The notes: generated by a model not told the origin, from the letters alone. A stretch of DNA of 64,000 nucleotides from Arenibacter certesii DSM 19833 (GCF_000429545.1 NZ_AUCB01000023.1:18853-82852), one strand, 5' to 3'; numbered from the stretch's first letter, positions 26,895 through 37,855 are shown. Numbers and translations: made by a program.

Positions 26895-27851
26895 TTAATT
26901 AGTGCTGCTATAGACCCGCTCTGCACTTAACTGTTTCTCCTTCTCCAACAACCGCTGTTGCTGCTTCACAGTTAGAGTGCTTCCATCCGGACTCCACCCT
27001 GGAGGGCCAAAGATATACATTAGCGCATGGGAAAGCTTCTTGGACTTTTTAACATCGTTGTAAATGTCCTTGAACTCATGAGTTAATATAACTATAGGGT
27101 TATGAGAATCCGGGGCATTGGTAACTCCGAATTTCACCTCTATCTTCTCATCAAATTCCTTCCAAGTGCCAAACATTTTATCGAATATATTTAAAAACCC
27201 TCCATGATTCTTATCTAAATACTCTAAGTTTTGAGCATGATGCACTTGATGCATGGTGTGGGTGTTGAAAATCTTTTCCAAAAAGCCCAATTTGGGAACA
27301 TACACCGTATGCAACTGAAATTGCCATAATGCCTGTATTCCTAAACATATAACAACCATCTCTGGCGCAAAGCCTATCATAGGCATCCACATATAGAATA
27401 AAGGCTTATAAAGAAGAGTGAACCATCCGTTTCTAACCGCCGTACCTAAATTAAAGTTATCGGAAGAATGATGTACAATATGTGCCGCCCAAAAGAGTCT
27501 CACTTCGTGGTTGGCCCTATGAAACCAATAGTAGGTAAAATCATCTGCCAACTGACAAAGCAGCCAAACGTACCAAGCATACCCAAAAGAAGCATACCCA
27601 AGAATATTGGTCCGCACACCGTCCACTATTGGATTAAATAACGCATATGCAGATTCAAATACAACAATGGCAAAAACAACCTTGATTAAAGGAGCAATGA
27701 TTGCAGAACCGATACCCATAAAGCCACTTGCTGCAAAATCTTTCCAATCGTATAGTTCATCATCCCCATGTGTTTTACTATATGTCAGCTCAAGCAATAT
27801 AAATGCTATAAAACAGGGTACTCCATAGACTAGGGGGTTAGTCAACTCCAT
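26895..27851 (-). CDS. Sterol desaturase/fatty acid hydroxylase-family membrane protein
   Basis: A di-iron membrane oxygenase-family protein of 318 residues from the chosen ATG (MELTNPLVYG). The alternative GTG 23 codons upstream lacks support. It has several membrane helices and the expected His clusters: FHRANHEVRLFWAAHIVHHSSDNFN and HTMHQVHHAQNLEYLDKNHGG. Members hydroxylate or desaturate lipids, sterols or carotenoids; the substrate is not evident. A second family member is encoded at 45846-46727. Confidence 0.88.
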   Translation of the reverse strand: MELTNPLVYGVPCFIAFILLELTYSKTHGDDELYDWKDFAASGFMGIGSAIIAPLIKVVFAIVVFESAYALFNPIVDGVRTNILGYASFGYAWYVWLLCQLADDFTYYWFHRANHEVRLFWAAHIVHHSSDNFNLGTAVRNGWFTLLYKPLFYMWMPMIGFAPEMVVICLGIQALWQFQLHTVYVPKLGFLEKIFNTHTMHQVHHAQNLEYLDKNHGGFLNIFDKMFGTWKEFDEKIEVKFGVTNAPDSHNPIVILTHEFKDIYNDVKKSKKLSHALMYIFGPPGWSPDGSTLTVKQQQRLLEKEKQLSAERVYSSTN

Positions 27852-27962
27852 ATAAAAATAATTTTCCGGTAAATATATGACATTAAAGAAGGAAAACTTG
27901 GGATCTCCTTCAAATAGCACTTAAATTTATAATTGCCCAAGACCAATCCTTACAGCTTCAAA

Positions 27963-28394
27963 TTATTTGCTTCGCTGTTTTATTAATTCATTTTGTTCCT
28001 GCAATAACTTTTCCATATTAGCCAATAACTCAATATTCCTAGGAGTAGCAACGTCCTTGTTTTTAGGATCTTCGGCTTTCGCCTTAAATCTATTTATAAA
28101 CTTTACTACCATAAAGATGGTCAAAGAAATAATCAGAAAATCGATCAAAACCTCGATCAAAGCACCATAACCTAATGCAATTTCCTCTATTTCTCCATGC
28201 CCTTTCCTTAAAACGTATTGTTTATCAGCAAAATGCACATCATCTGTCAATAGCGACAAAGGAGGCATAATCACTTTGTTCACCAACGTGCTAACCACCT
28301 TATTAAAGGCGGTTCCGATAATGACCCCAACTGCCATATCTATCATATTGCCCTTAACAGCAAACTCTTTGAATTCTTTAATAAACTTAATCAT
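27963..28394 (-). CDS. mscL: Large-conductance mechanosensitive channel MscL
   Basis: MscL opens at high membrane tension to release solutes during hypo-osmotic shock. The 143-residue protein has the N-terminal amphipathic helix and TM1 (FKEFAVKGNMIDMAVGVIIGTAFNKVVSTLV), a periplasmic loop and TM2 (ALIEVLIDFLIISLTIFMVVKFIN), then a charged C-terminal helix. Length is normal. It lies 18 bp after parC and is probably read through from it. Confidence 0.95.
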   Translation of the reverse strand: MIKFIKEFKEFAVKGNMIDMAVGVIIGTAFNKVVSTLVNKVIMPPLSLLTDDVHFADKQYVLRKGHGEIEEIALGYGALIEVLIDFLIISLTIFMVVKFINRFKAKAEDPKNKDVATPRNIELLANMEKLLQEQNELIKQRSK

Positions 28395-28412
28395 TATCTA
28401 GACACTTATTTT

Positions 28413-31094
28413 TTAAAACAGTTTTATCTGCGACTCATCATCCTCTTCCGAAGACCTTCCCTTCCCTTTAGCTTTGGACTTTTTATTTTCACTGTTTTGA
28501 TCACTAGAATCACCAGACTCCTTTGCATCTACGTTCTCTTCATCCACCACTTCCATGTCGCTCGGCTTAAGTTCTTCTGGCTCCTCATACGGGATAGGAT
28601 CTAGAATATTTATATTCTTCACCCTCTCAGTTGTTAATTGATTACCTAAAGCTTTAATTCCTTTTATAGATATAAACTCCTCCAGCTCAACAGTTTGATT
28701 AGGCTTCACTTCTTTACCTCTAGGCTTAACAAATTCTATTTCTATAACTGGTTTCCAATCCGTACTTACGATTTCTAAATACGATTTTGGATGCTCTGAA
28801 ATAAACAAATCTTCTTTGTTTTCGCTTTCAATCAAGAAGCGCTTTACATAAAACCGTTCCTTTTCCCCATCATAATACACGGCTGATAAAGGTTTTTCTG
28901 GATTCCACTTTTCTAACACCAACATGTCGTCATCAAAATGGGTGGAAAGATTGGGAGTGAAGGTTTTTGCAATTCCCTTTTGGGTTACCACCAATAACAT
29001 ATCATCCCCTCTAAACTCACCCAACAATTCTCCTCGTCCATCAACATTTAACCTACGTACGACCTCGTCAAACCAAATTTTCCTCGGTTTTAAAGTAGAA
29101 ACCCCTTTCTCCTTCAGTTCAATTCGCTTAACAGAGTATTTGGTTACCAAGTTTCCTTTAGCTCCTCTTCCTTTTATCAATACATCTGCAAAGTCTATAT
29201 CCCATTTAAGCTTCTTAACACTCCCAACTTGTCGCAATAACACTGTAATCACCTCCGCTTCCCCATTGGGATTGGCAGAGAAGTACAACACTCCTGATTG
29301 GGGCTTCCCTTGGGTAAGATCGTATTCCCTATCTCTAGTTACACTGGTAACGTTAAACCTCTTAATGTAATTAGCTCCTCCCTTACCATCTTTATACACC
29401 ATATTATAAATGGTGCGCTTATCTTTTTTCTTAAAAACTGCAACGTGGATAATGTTTTTACCTACAAAGATTTTACTGTCCACCTTGGCAACCATCATTT
29501 TTCCTTCACGCGTAAAGACAATTATATCATCTATATCGCTACAGTCCGTTACGTATTCATCTCGTTTTAATGATGTACCAACAAACCCCTCTTCTCTATT
29601 TACATAAAGTTTGGTATTCCGGATTACAACCTTTGTTGCCTCAATATCATCAAAAATTCGAATTTCTGATTTTCGCTCTCTGCCTTTTCCATACTTCTCT
29701 TTAAGTGATTTAAAATAGGCAATGGCAAAATCGATTAGATTTGCCAAATGGTGCTTAATCTCAGCAATTCTAGATTCAAGGCTATCTAAGAGCTGCTGAG
29801 CTTTATCCAAGTCGAACTTAGAGATTCTTTTAATCCTTATTTCTGTTAATCGAACTATATCATCCTCTGTAACTGCCCTTCTTAGGTGTTTGGTAAATGG
29901 CGACAAACCTTTATCAATAGCTGCAATCACACCTTCCCATGTCTCTTCTTCCTCAATGTCCCGATAAATTCTATTTTCTATAAATATTCGCTCTAAGGAG
30001 GCAAAATGCCACTGCTCCTCCAATTCCTTTAATTGAATTTCTAGCTCAGCCTTTAATAATGCTACCGTATTGTCAGTAGATTCCTTCAGCATTTCTGTCA
30101 CTCCGATGAAAAGGGGCTTATTATCCTCAATAATACAACCCAGAGGCGATATTGAAGATTCACAAGCGGTGAAAGCATAAAGGGCGTCTATGGTTTTGTC
30201 TGGAGAAATGCCATTAGGCAAATGGACTAAAATCTCTACATTTTGAGCCGTATTGTCCTCAATTTTCTTGATTCTAATCTTCCCTTTGTCGTTTGCTTTA
30301 AGGATAGTATCTATTAAAGAAGAGGTATTTGTCCCAAAAGGTATCTCACTTATAACCAGCGTGTTTTTATCTAACTGACCAATACGTGCTCTTACTCGGA
30401 TCCTACCTCCACGCATTCCGTCGTTATAATTACTAACGTCAATAATACCCGCTGTAGGGAAATCGGGATAAATAGTAAAACGCTGACCCTTTAAATGTTT
30501 TATAGAAGCATCTATCAGCTCTATAAAATTATGGGGCAGCACCTTAGTGGATAGTCCCACTGCAATCCCTTCGGCACCTTGCGCAAGGAGTAGCGGAAAT
30601 TTAACTGGAAGATTTACCGGCTCTTTTTTTCTACCGTCATATGATTTTTGCCATTCGGTGATTTTTGGACTAAAAACCACCTCCAAAGCGAATTTGGTGA
30701 GTCGGGCTTCTATATACCTAGAGGCGGCCGCACTATCCCCTGTTAAAATGTTACCCCAGTTCCCCTGGGTATCGATCAATAGGTCTTTTTGGCCAATTTG
30801 GACCATTGCGTCGGCTATACTGGCATCCCCATGCGGATGATATTGCATGGTGTGTCCCACTACATTTGCAACTTTATTATACCTTCCGTCATCTAATTCT
30901 TTTAGGGCATGCATAATTCTTCTCTGCACGGGCTTAAAGCCATCTTCTATTGCAGGTACCGCACGCTCTAAAATAACATAGGATGCATAGTCCAGAAACC
31001 AGTCTTTATACATACCGGTTACCTTGGTCAGTGCATCTTGAGGTTCTTCTTTATTGTCTTGTGGTATTTGGTTCAGATCTTCATTCTCTTCCAT
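28413..31094 (-). CDS. parC: DNA topoisomerase IV subunit A ParC
   Basis: ParC is the breakage-reunion subunit that decatenates daughter chromosomes with ParE. The 893-residue protein has the winged-helix start (YKDWFLDYASYVILERAVPAIEDG), the catalytic Tyr in AAASRYIEARLTKFA (about 127), a tower and coiled-coil region (to about 480) and a C-terminal beta-pinwheel, ending in an acidic, low-complexity tail (about 840-893). It is 31 bp downstream of parE. The long acidic tail and topoisomerase IV-like rather than GyrA-box features support ParC. Confidence 0.93.
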   Translation of the reverse strand: MEENEDLNQIPQDNKEEPQDALTKVTGMYKDWFLDYASYVILERAVPAIEDGFKPVQRRIMHALKELDDGRYNKVANVVGHTMQYHPHGDASIADAMVQIGQKDLLIDTQGNWGNILTGDSAAASRYIEARLTKFALEVVFSPKITEWQKSYDGRKKEPVNLPVKFPLLLAQGAEGIAVGLSTKVLPHNFIELIDASIKHLKGQRFTIYPDFPTAGIIDVSNYNDGMRGGRIRVRARIGQLDKNTLVISEIPFGTNTSSLIDTILKANDKGKIRIKKIEDNTAQNVEILVHLPNGISPDKTIDALYAFTACESSISPLGCIIEDNKPLFIGVTEMLKESTDNTVALLKAELEIQLKELEEQWHFASLERIFIENRIYRDIEEEETWEGVIAAIDKGLSPFTKHLRRAVTEDDIVRLTEIRIKRISKFDLDKAQQLLDSLESRIAEIKHHLANLIDFAIAYFKSLKEKYGKGRERKSEIRIFDDIEATKVVIRNTKLYVNREEGFVGTSLKRDEYVTDCSDIDDIIVFTREGKMMVAKVDSKIFVGKNIIHVAVFKKKDKRTIYNMVYKDGKGGANYIKRFNVTSVTRDREYDLTQGKPQSGVLYFSANPNGEAEVITVLLRQVGSVKKLKWDIDFADVLIKGRGAKGNLVTKYSVKRIELKEKGVSTLKPRKIWFDEVVRRLNVDGRGELLGEFRGDDMLLVVTQKGIAKTFTPNLSTHFDDDMLVLEKWNPEKPLSAVYYDGEKERFYVKRFLIESENKEDLFISEHPKSYLEIVSTDWKPVIEIEFVKPRGKEVKPNQTVELEEFISIKGIKALGNQLTTERVKNINILDPIPYEEPEELKPSDMEVVDEENVDAKESGDSSDQNSENKKSKAKGKGRSSEEDDESQIKLF

Positions 31095-31125
31095 TCAGAA
31101 AGATTCGTATTAGTTTGGTTCATAA

Positions 31126-32982
31126 TTAGATATCCTCTATGAGGTCAAGTTCTACTCTAAGATTGTTTATAATAAATTCTTGTCGGTCGGGGGTATTTTT
31201 TCCCATATAGAATTCCAATAAGCTTTCTATGGACATGGACTTATCTAGCATCACAGGCTCTAGTCTTATATCCTGACCAATGAAATGCTTAAATTCGTCC
31301 GGGGAAATTTCACCCAACCCCTTAAATCTCGTGATTTCGGGATTACTGCCTACCTTTTCCATAGCTTCTTGCTTCTCTTCATTGCTATAGCAGTAATAGG
31401 TATTCTTTTTATTACGGACACGAAAAAGTGGTGTCTGTAAGATAAATAAATGATTTTCCTTTATAAGTTCGGGAAAGAATTGAAGAAAGAAGGTAATTAA
31501 CAATAACCGTATGTGCATCCCATCTACATCCGCATCCGTAGCGATCACAATTTTATTATACCGCAGATCTTCAATAGATTCCTCTATATTCAAAGCTGCT
31601 TGCAGCAAATTGAACTCTTCATTTTCATAAACAATCTTTTTAGTCATCCCGTATGAGTTCAACGGCTTCCCTCGAAGACTAAATACCGCTTGCGTATTTA
31701 CATCCCTAGATTTAGTAATGGAGCCCGATGCAGAATCTCCCTCCGTAATAAATAAGGTGCTTTCTAAACAACGTTCATTCTTAGAGTCCCCTAAATGAAC
31801 TCTACAATCGCGTAATTTTTTATTGTGCAAGCTAGCTTTCTTCGCTCTATCCCTAGCCAGTTTACGGATTCCGGATAGTTCTTTTCTCTCCCGTTCTGCC
31901 TGCATAATCTTGCGTTGCAGTTTTTCTGCCGTATCGGGGTTCTTATGTAGAAAATTATCCAGTTGCGTCCCTACAAAATCATTAATGTAGGTTCTTACAG
32001 TAGGGAGCTCACCCCCCATTTCCGTAGACCCTAATTTCGTCTTTGTCTGACTCTCAAAAACGGGTTCCATTACTTTTATAGCTATGGCAGAAATGATAGA
32101 CTTCCTAATATCCGAAGCCTCATAGCTTTTTCCATAATAATCACGCACTGTTTTTACAATCGCTTCTCGAAAAGCTGCTTGATGCGTTCCTCCCTGAGTT
32201 GTATTTTGACCGTTTACAAAAGAATGGTATTCCTCGCTATATTGGGTTTTACTATGGGTAATGGCAACTTCAATATCTTCGCCTTTTAGGTGTATAATTG
32301 GATAAGCCATATCATCTAGGCTGTTATTATCCTCCAATAAGTCCTTTAATCCGTTTTCAGAATGAAATTTTTCACCGTTAAAAATGATGGTAAGCCCAGG
32401 ATTTAAATACACATAATTCTTGAGCATTCGCTCAACATACTCGTTCCTATACTTATATTTTTTAAAGATTTCCTCGTCAGGGATGAAACTCACTTTTGTT
32501 CCCTTACGCCTAGTAGTATCCTCTGGTTCATTTTCTGCAACTAAATTTCCTTGGGTAAATTCAGCGGTCTTCAGCTTATTTTCACGGGAAGATTCTACTT
32601 TAAAAAAGCTAGAAAGTGCATTTACCGCCTTAGTACCAACCCCGTTTAGTCCTACTGATTTTTTAAATGCTCGGGAGTCATATTTACCCCCTGTATTCAT
32701 TTTAGAGACCACATCAACCACTTTCCCCAAAGGAATTCCACGACCGTAATCCCTGACGTTTACAACATTGTCCCGGATTCCGATCTCAATCGTCTTCCCA
32801 GACCCCATTACAAACTCATCAATACAATTGTCTATTACCTCCTTTAAAAGAATGTATATCCCATCATCTGCCGAGGATCCATCTCCCAACTTCCCTATGT
32901 ACATACCAGGACGCATCCTAATATGTTCTTTCCAATCTAATGAGCGGATGTTATCTTCTGTATACTGGGTATTTTCTAACAT
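31126..32982 (-). CDS. parE: DNA topoisomerase IV subunit B ParE
   Basis: ParE is the ATPase subunit of topoisomerase IV. The 618-residue protein contains the GHKL ATPase domain ([50 protein letters not shown]), the transducer domain and the TOPRIM region ([10 protein letters not shown] at about 415, [11 protein letters not shown] at about 490). At 618 residues it is shorter than GyrB because it lacks the GyrB insert, consistent with its pairing with parC downstream. Confidence 0.94.
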   Translation of the reverse strand: MLENTQYTEDNIRSLDWKEHIRMRPGMYIGKLGDGSSADDGIYILLKEVIDNCIDEFVMGSGKTIEIGIRDNVVNVRDYGRGIPLGKVVDVVSKMNTGGKYDSRAFKKSVGLNGVGTKAVNALSSFFKVESSRENKLKTAEFTQGNLVAENEPEDTTRRKGTKVSFIPDEEIFKKYKYRNEYVERMLKNYVYLNPGLTIIFNGEKFHSENGLKDLLEDNNSLDDMAYPIIHLKGEDIEVAITHSKTQYSEEYHSFVNGQNTTQGGTHQAAFREAIVKTVRDYYGKSYEASDIRKSIISAIAIKVMEPVFESQTKTKLGSTEMGGELPTVRTYINDFVGTQLDNFLHKNPDTAEKLQRKIMQAERERKELSGIRKLARDRAKKASLHNKKLRDCRVHLGDSKNERCLESTLFITEGDSASGSITKSRDVNTQAVFSLRGKPLNSYGMTKKIVYENEEFNLLQAALNIEESIEDLRYNKIVIATDADVDGMHIRLLLITFFLQFFPELIKENHLFILQTPLFRVRNKKNTYYCYSNEEKQEAMEKVGSNPEITRFKGLGEISPDEFKHFIGQDIRLEPVMLDKSMSIESLLEFYMGKNTPDRQEFIINNLRVELDLIEDI

Positions 32983-33361
32983 TTTCAGGGCTTTAAATGA
33001 AAGTATCGCTAATATAGCAATGGTTATAAAAAGATGAAACCTCTAACTGTTAAAGTAATTAACAATACAAGCTAAAGATTTGTTGACAGCAAGGCTTCTA
33101 AAGACAAAAATAATGAAATCTCTTGAAATAAACCTCCCTACCATCCATTGCTGCAATACAAGCCTATAATACTAAAAATAATCCAATATTCATCCCCTAA
33201 TTCACAATATTGCAAAGGGTAAGAATTAACTACTATATAATCCATGAACCAAGTCATGACAACTAGAGTTAGGACACTTCTAGTACGGACAACAAGATTG
33301 AATAGCGATCCACAAAGCAAAAATACTAGATTATACCGAAGAGGGAAACTTGCGTATTGGG
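32983..33361. other. Intergenic region between ychF and parE with no recognised feature
   Basis: I see no tRNA, no convincing reading frame and no strong hairpin in these 379 bp. It should contain the parE promoter; a TACTTTCA-like box about 25 bp upstream of the parE ATG is the only weak candidate. Confidence 0.5.
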
Positions 33362-34456
33362 TTATACGTTAAAACGGAAGTGTACTACATCCCCATCTTT
33401 AACAATGTATTCCTTCCCTTCTACCCTCATTTTTCCAGCTTCCTTTACTTTAGCTTCGCTTCCGTATGCCACAAAATCGTCATAAGCAATTACCTCTGCC
33501 CTAATAAAACCTTTCTCAAAATCGGTATGGATTACACCAGCAGCTTGTGGAGCCGTAGCCCCAACGGGAATGGTCCAAGCGCGGACTTCCTTTACCCCTG
33601 CGGTAAAATAAGTATCCAAATTCAATAGTCTATAGGCACCACGTATCAGTTTTGCAGAACCAGGTTCCGAGAGTCCAATATCTTCTAAAAATAGTTGGCG
33701 TTCCTCATAGCTATCCAACTCGGTAATATCGGCCTCTGTACCCACTGCCAAAAAGATCACTTCGGCATTTTCCTTGGCAACAGCTGCTTTAACTTGCTCT
33801 ACATAAGCATTACCTGTAGTCGCAGCTTCCTCGTCTACATTACAAACGTACATTACTGGCTTATCGGTAATAAACTGCAATGGCTTTACAAATTCTGCCC
33901 TATCTTCTTTGGATATATCCAATGCACGAATCGAGGTACCCGTTTCCAAGCCCTCTTTTATCTTGAGTAGTACCGCTTCTTCTTTCTGAGCCTCTTTATT
34001 ACCAGTTTTAGCGGCACGTTTTACCTTATCCAACTTTTTTTCAACAGTTTCCAAGTCTTTTAGTTGCAGCTCCATATCAATGGTCTCCTTATCGCGTATA
34101 GGATCTATAGAACCGTCTACGTGAACAATGTTATCATTATCAAAACAGCGGAGCACATGCAGAATAGCATCCGTTTCCCGAATATTGCCCAAGAATTGAT
34201 TTCCTAAACCTTCACCCTTACTGGCACCTTTCACCAATCCAGCAATATCTACGATTTCTACGGTTGCTGGCAATACTCTTTCTGGCTTTACAAGTTCTTC
34301 CAGTTTTTCCAAACGGGGGTCCGGCACGTTTACCACCCCAATATTGGGCTCAATAGTACAGAATGGAAAATTGGCGCTCTGCGCTTTAGCATTGGACAAA
34401 CAATTAAAAAGAGTGGACTTACCTACATTGGGCAATCCTACGATACCTGCTTTCAT
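33362..34456 (-). CDS. ychF: Redox/ribosome-associated GTPase-family ATPase YchF
   Basis: YchF is an Obg-family P-loop ATPase that binds ribosomes and affects the oxidative stress response. The 364-residue protein shows [14 protein letters not shown] (residue 7 on), [20 protein letters not shown], the altered base-specificity motif NVDEE that explains ATP preference, and a C-terminal TGS domain (about 280-364). Length and motifs are canonical. Transcribed alone on the minus strand. Confidence 0.95.
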   Translation of the reverse strand: MKAGIVGLPNVGKSTLFNCLSNAKAQSANFPFCTIEPNIGVVNVPDPRLEKLEELVKPERVLPATVEIVDIAGLVKGASKGEGLGNQFLGNIRETDAILHVLRCFDNDNIVHVDGSIDPIRDKETIDMELQLKDLETVEKKLDKVKRAAKTGNKEAQKEEAVLLKIKEGLETGTSIRALDISKEDRAEFVKPLQFITDKPVMYVCNVDEEAATTGNAYVEQVKAAVAKENAEVIFLAVGTEADITELDSYEERQLFLEDIGLSEPGSAKLIRGAYRLLNLDTYFTAGVKEVRAWTIPVGATAPQAAGVIHTDFEKGFIRAEVIAYDDFVAYGSEAKVKEAGKMRVEGKEYIVKDGDVVHFRFNV

Positions 34457-34523
34457 GGTTTTAATAAATTATAAAGTAGAAGGAAAGCAGTTCAGCTTTC
34501 CCCATAAGCTTTTTAAACAGCGG

Positions 34524-34531
34524 CAAAGATA
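34524..34531 (-). promoter_or_regulatory. Candidate -7 box for ychF
   Basis: TATCTTTG on the minus strand matches TAnnTTTG, 67 bp before the ychF ATG. No obvious -33 partner. Confidence 0.4.
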
Positions 34532-34626
34532 CTATTTCTAAGCCTTCCTTTATCTATTTTATCGATTATAAATTATGTGCAAAATAAATTCAGTACATTT
34601 AATAAAACCTTAAAAAATCAACCACT

Positions 34627-37302
34627 ATGAAACCACTTGGATTTTTGACACTGCTTACTCTACTCAGTTTTTCCTTTATAAACGCCCAAACATCGATAGC
34701 GGGAAAGGTTACTGATCAAGATGGCCTCCCATTAGTTGGAGTGAATATTGTAGAGAAAGGAACATCAAATGGCTCATCGACGGATTTTGATGGAAACTAT
34801 CAGATTTCTGTATTTGACAATGCAACTCTGGTCTTCAGCTATATAGGATATAACACTACAGAGGAAGCAGTTTCTGGCAGAGAGACTATTAATATTTCCT
34901 TGACCGAAGGGATGTTATTAGACGAAGTGCAATTAGTAGGTTCCAGAAGCCCTAAAAGAACTTCTACCGACACGGCGGTACCTGTGGATGTAATAGACAT
35001 TGTAGAGATTACTACCCAAAGTGGACGGATAGAAGTTAATGAACTTCTGCAATATGCAGCCCCCTCATTTAACGCCAACAAACAATCCGGTTCTGATGGC
35101 GCAGATCATATAGATCCAGCTACCTTAAGGGGTTTGGGGCCAGATCAGACCCTAGTCCTCATAAATGGGAAAAGAAGACATCAATCCTCCTTAGTGAATA
35201 TATTTGGCACCAAAGGGCGAGGAAATACAGGTACCGATTTAAACGCAATCCCCGCTTCCGCCATAAAAAGAATTGAAATATTACGGGATGGAGCAGCAGC
35301 ACAATATGGCTCTGATGCCATAGCCGGAGTAATAAATATCGTCCTAAAAGACAATACAGACAAGGTAAACGGTTTTATTAATTATGGTGCCTACAACACC
35401 AATGCGCCAGGTGATTTTCCTGCGGGAACCCCAAATACAGATGGCAATAGACTGGACACCGATAAGGATGGAAATGCAATAGGGAGCGATAAAAGTGTAG
35501 ACGGTGGTTCTGTTAAAGCAGGAGTTAATTTCGGTGCCGCCATTGGAAATAACGGTGGATTTATAAACGTTACAACAGAGTATGTTAAGAAGAATAAGAC
35601 CTTAAGACCAGGGTTCGATTTTAGAAGAGGATTTGGAGAGGCTGCCATAGAAGGCTTCAACCTCATGGTGAATGCCTCCGTTCCCCTTTCAGAAACGGCT
35701 GAATTTTATGTTTTTGGGGGTAGAAATTACCGAGATACAGATGCTTTTGCATTTACTAGAAATGATGGAAATAGAGTAATTCCATCCATTTATCCCAACG
35801 GATTTAACCCTAGAATAACCTCTAATATTGTAGATAATTCACTTTCCGCAGGTTTTAGGACCGTTTTGGATAGCGGATGGAAACTAGATTTCAGTAATAC
35901 TTATGGGATGAATAGTTTTCATTATTATATAAAAGGAACCTTAAATGCTTCTTTGGAAGAGGTTTCTCCCACCGATTTTGATGCTGGCGGACATAATTTG
36001 ATGCAAAATACGTTGAATTTAGATTTCTCAAAGTATTATGACGATATTTTAGAGGGAATGAACCTAGCTTTCGGTGCAGAATACAGGACTGAAAACTTTA
36101 TCATATTTGCCGGAGAGGAAGGTACCTGGGGAACCTATGATGTAAATGGACTACTGATTACCGATCCCTCTAACCAAACCCAACCCACAGATCCCATAAG
36201 CGGGGAACTACGCCCTGGAGGTTCTCAAGGATTTCCTGGTTATGGACCCGCTAACGAGGTAGACCGTGGAAGGAGTAACTTTTCTCTGTACGCAGATGGC
36301 GAGTTTGAATTTACAGAGTCTTTCCTTCTAAGTGCCGCAGCCAGATTTGAGAATTTTAGCGATTTTGGCAGCACTTTGAATGGGAAACTGGCAGCTCGAC
36401 TAAAAGCATCTAACAATGTAAATATTAGAGGTTCGGTAAGTACCGGCTTTAGAGCTCCTTCCCTTGCCCAGATTTATTATAATCTTCGCTTCACCAATTT
36501 TATAGGTGGTGATGCCGTAGATCAATTACTATCCCCAAACAACAGCCCAGTTACTGCCTCTTTTGGCATTGGCCAATTAAAAGAGGAGAAAGCGCTTAAC
36601 GCAGGACTAGGCTTCACAGCAAGCTTCGGAGATTTTACCGCCACCGTAGATGGGTATTATATTAAAGTAGACGATCGTATTGTACTAACAGGAAATTTTG
36701 ATGCGCCACAGATTCCCAACGTAGAAGCTGCTCAGTTCTTCGTTAATGGAGTGGATACCAAAACTACAGGTTTGGACATTGTTTTATCTTGGAGAAAAAC
36801 CATCAATGACAGCAGGTTATCTGCTGCCTTTATTGGAAATATAAATGATATGAAAATAGACAAGGTGAATAATGGCAGTCTAGATGCCGAGACATTTTTT
36901 GGTGAAAGAGATAAGGGATTCCTATTGGCTTCCGCTCCCAAAAGCAAGCTTACCTTGAATATGAACTACAGTAAAAACAAATTTGATGCAGGTTTGGCAT
37001 TTACTCACTTTAGTAAGGTAGAACTTTTGGATTACCAAATGCTAGAGCCCACTTCGGATTATGCGAGCTTTGAGGATAAAATAAACCAATCAACCGATAC
37101 CTATGATCCTAAATTGGTGACAGATCTCGTCTTTGGATATCAATTGTCAGAAAACTTAAAACTAAATATTGGCTCCAATAATCTTTTCAATATATATCCT
37201 GACCAACAAGACGATTGGGTAGAAGGCGGAGGGTACTGGGATTCAGTACAAATGGGCTTTGGAGGTGCCTATTACTATGCTAAACTAGGATTTAGTTTTT
37301 AG
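34627..37302 (+). CDS. TonB-dependent outer membrane receptor with CarboxypepD_reg domain
   Basis: The 891-residue receptor has a signal peptide (cleavage after INAQ at about 21), a carboxypeptidase-like beta-sandwich (about 23-105, SIAGKVTDQDGLPLVGVNIVEKG), a plug (about 120-240, with LINGKRRHQSS and ILRDGAAAQYGSDAIAGVINIVL) and a 22-strand barrel ending in FSF. No SusD partner follows, so it is not a polysaccharide-utilisation SusCD pair. The substrate is unknown; it resembles TonB receptors labelled as siderophore or generic transport in flavobacteria. It is flanked by a terminator, so probably monocistronic. Confidence 0.9.
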   Translation: MKPLGFLTLLTLLSFSFINAQTSIAGKVTDQDGLPLVGVNIVEKGTSNGSSTDFDGNYQISVFDNATLVFSYIGYNTTEEAVSGRETINISLTEGMLLDEVQLVGSRSPKRTSTDTAVPVDVIDIVEITTQSGRIEVNELLQYAAPSFNANKQSGSDGADHIDPATLRGLGPDQTLVLINGKRRHQSSLVNIFGTKGRGNTGTDLNAIPASAIKRIEILRDGAAAQYGSDAIAGVINIVLKDNTDKVNGFINYGAYNTNAPGDFPAGTPNTDGNRLDTDKDGNAIGSDKSVDGGSVKAGVNFGAAIGNNGGFINVTTEYVKKNKTLRPGFDFRRGFGEAAIEGFNLMVNASVPLSETAEFYVFGGRNYRDTDAFAFTRNDGNRVIPSIYPNGFNPRITSNIVDNSLSAGFRTVLDSGWKLDFSNTYGMNSFHYYIKGTLNASLEEVSPTDFDAGGHNLMQNTLNLDFSKYYDDILEGMNLAFGAEYRTENFIIFAGEEGTWGTYDVNGLLITDPSNQTQPTDPISGELRPGGSQGFPGYGPANEVDRGRSNFSLYADGEFEFTESFLLSAAARFENFSDFGSTLNGKLAARLKASNNVNIRGSVSTGFRAPSLAQIYYNLRFTNFIGGDAVDQLLSPNNSPVTASFGIGQLKEEKALNAGLGFTASFGDFTATVDGYYIKVDDRIVLTGNFDAPQIPNVEAAQFFVNGVDTKTTGLDIVLSWRKTINDSRLSAAFIGNINDMKIDKVNNGSLDAETFFGERDKGFLLASAPKSKLTLNMNYSKNKFDAGLAFTHFSKVELLDYQMLEPTSDYASFEDKINQSTDTYDPKLVTDLVFGYQLSENLKLNIGSNNLFNIYPDQQDDWVEGGGYWDSVQMGFGGAYYYAKLGFSF

Positions 37303-37323
37303 TAACTTATACTTATAAATTGA

Positions 37324-37358
37324 AAAAGACCTGTCCATTTTAAATGTACAGGTCTTTT
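37324..37358. terminator. Bidirectional terminator between TonB receptor and ferredoxin
   Basis: An 11-bp stem (37324-37334 with 37348-37358, arm AAAAGACCTGT) with a 13-nt loop carries A and T tracts at its ends, between convergent genes. Confidence 0.85.
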
Positions 37359-37420
37359 AACTTACAAGCATTAAGTGCTTTTAATATACTTTTACAGTAT
37401 GTTCAAAATAGGCAACCTCC

Positions 37421-37771
37421 CTAATCTGGGTGCATAAATCTTTGTTTACCAAGCAATTCCTCTTCTGTTTCTACGTGTTCATCATCTGGCACACAACAAT
37501 CTACTGGACAAACCGCAGCACACTGAGGCTCGTCATGGAAGCCTTTACACTCAGTACATTTGTCCGGGACTATATAGTACACTTCATCACTAACTGGCTC
37601 CTGAGATTCGTCGGCATCCACTTCTTTGCCATTTGGCAATTTAACCCTACCCTTTAACAGGGTACCGTCACTATAGCGCCAGTCATCTGCCCCCTCATAA
37701 ATTGCGTTATTCGGACATTCTGGTTCACATGCGCCACAATTTATACACTCATCTGTTATTATAATTGCCAT
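37421..37771 (-). CDS. 2[4Fe-4S] ferredoxin
   Basis: A 116-residue ferredoxin with two cluster motifs: [12 protein letters not shown] near residue 11, and a second CTECKG...C...CPVDC set near residues 71-92. An insertion of about 40 residues separates them, and the tail contains CCVPDD. The layout is like YfhL/Alvin-type dicluster ferredoxins. It diverges from an acyl-CoA reductase gene, a conserved pairing in Bacteroidota as I recall, but no direct electron-transfer partnership is shown. Confidence 0.92.
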   Translation of the reverse strand: MAIIITDECINCGACEPECPNNAIYEGADDWRYSDGTLLKGRVKLPNGKEVDADESQEPVSDEVYYIVPDKCTECKGFHDEPQCAAVCPVDCCVPDDEHVETEEELLGKQRFMHPD

Positions 37772-37809
37772 TTTCTATTCTTTTATATGCTGAATTAAAT
37801 CAGGATCAA

Positions 37810-37817
37810 TACTTTTG
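37810..37817 (+). promoter_or_regulatory. Candidate -7 box for the acyl-CoA reductase gene
   Basis: TACTTTTG on the plus strand matches TAnnTTTG, 38 bp before the ATG at 37856. It is only 2 bp from a minus-strand box serving the ferredoxin gene, so the two promoters overlap face to face. Confidence 0.45.
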
Positions 37818-37819
37818 CA

Positions 37820-37851
37820 CAAATATAAAGCCTTATAAAATCTTTTACAAA
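37820..37851 (-). promoter_or_regulatory. Promoter of the ferredoxin gene
   Basis: On the minus strand, TTTG (37848-37851) and TATATTTG (37820-37827) are separated by 20 bp, an excellent Bacteroidota promoter. The TTTG is itself part of a second TATATTTG (37848-37855) that could act as an alternative -7 box. Confidence 0.65.
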
Positions 37852-37855
37852 TATA

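Noticed and set aside
33138..33320. 60-codon minus-strand ORF between ychF and parE
   Set aside because: No plausible start context, unusual composition, no recognisable family; more likely chance.
35391..35666. Minus-strand ORF inside the TonB receptor
   Set aside because: Antisense shadow of conserved receptor sequence; no promoter or family match.
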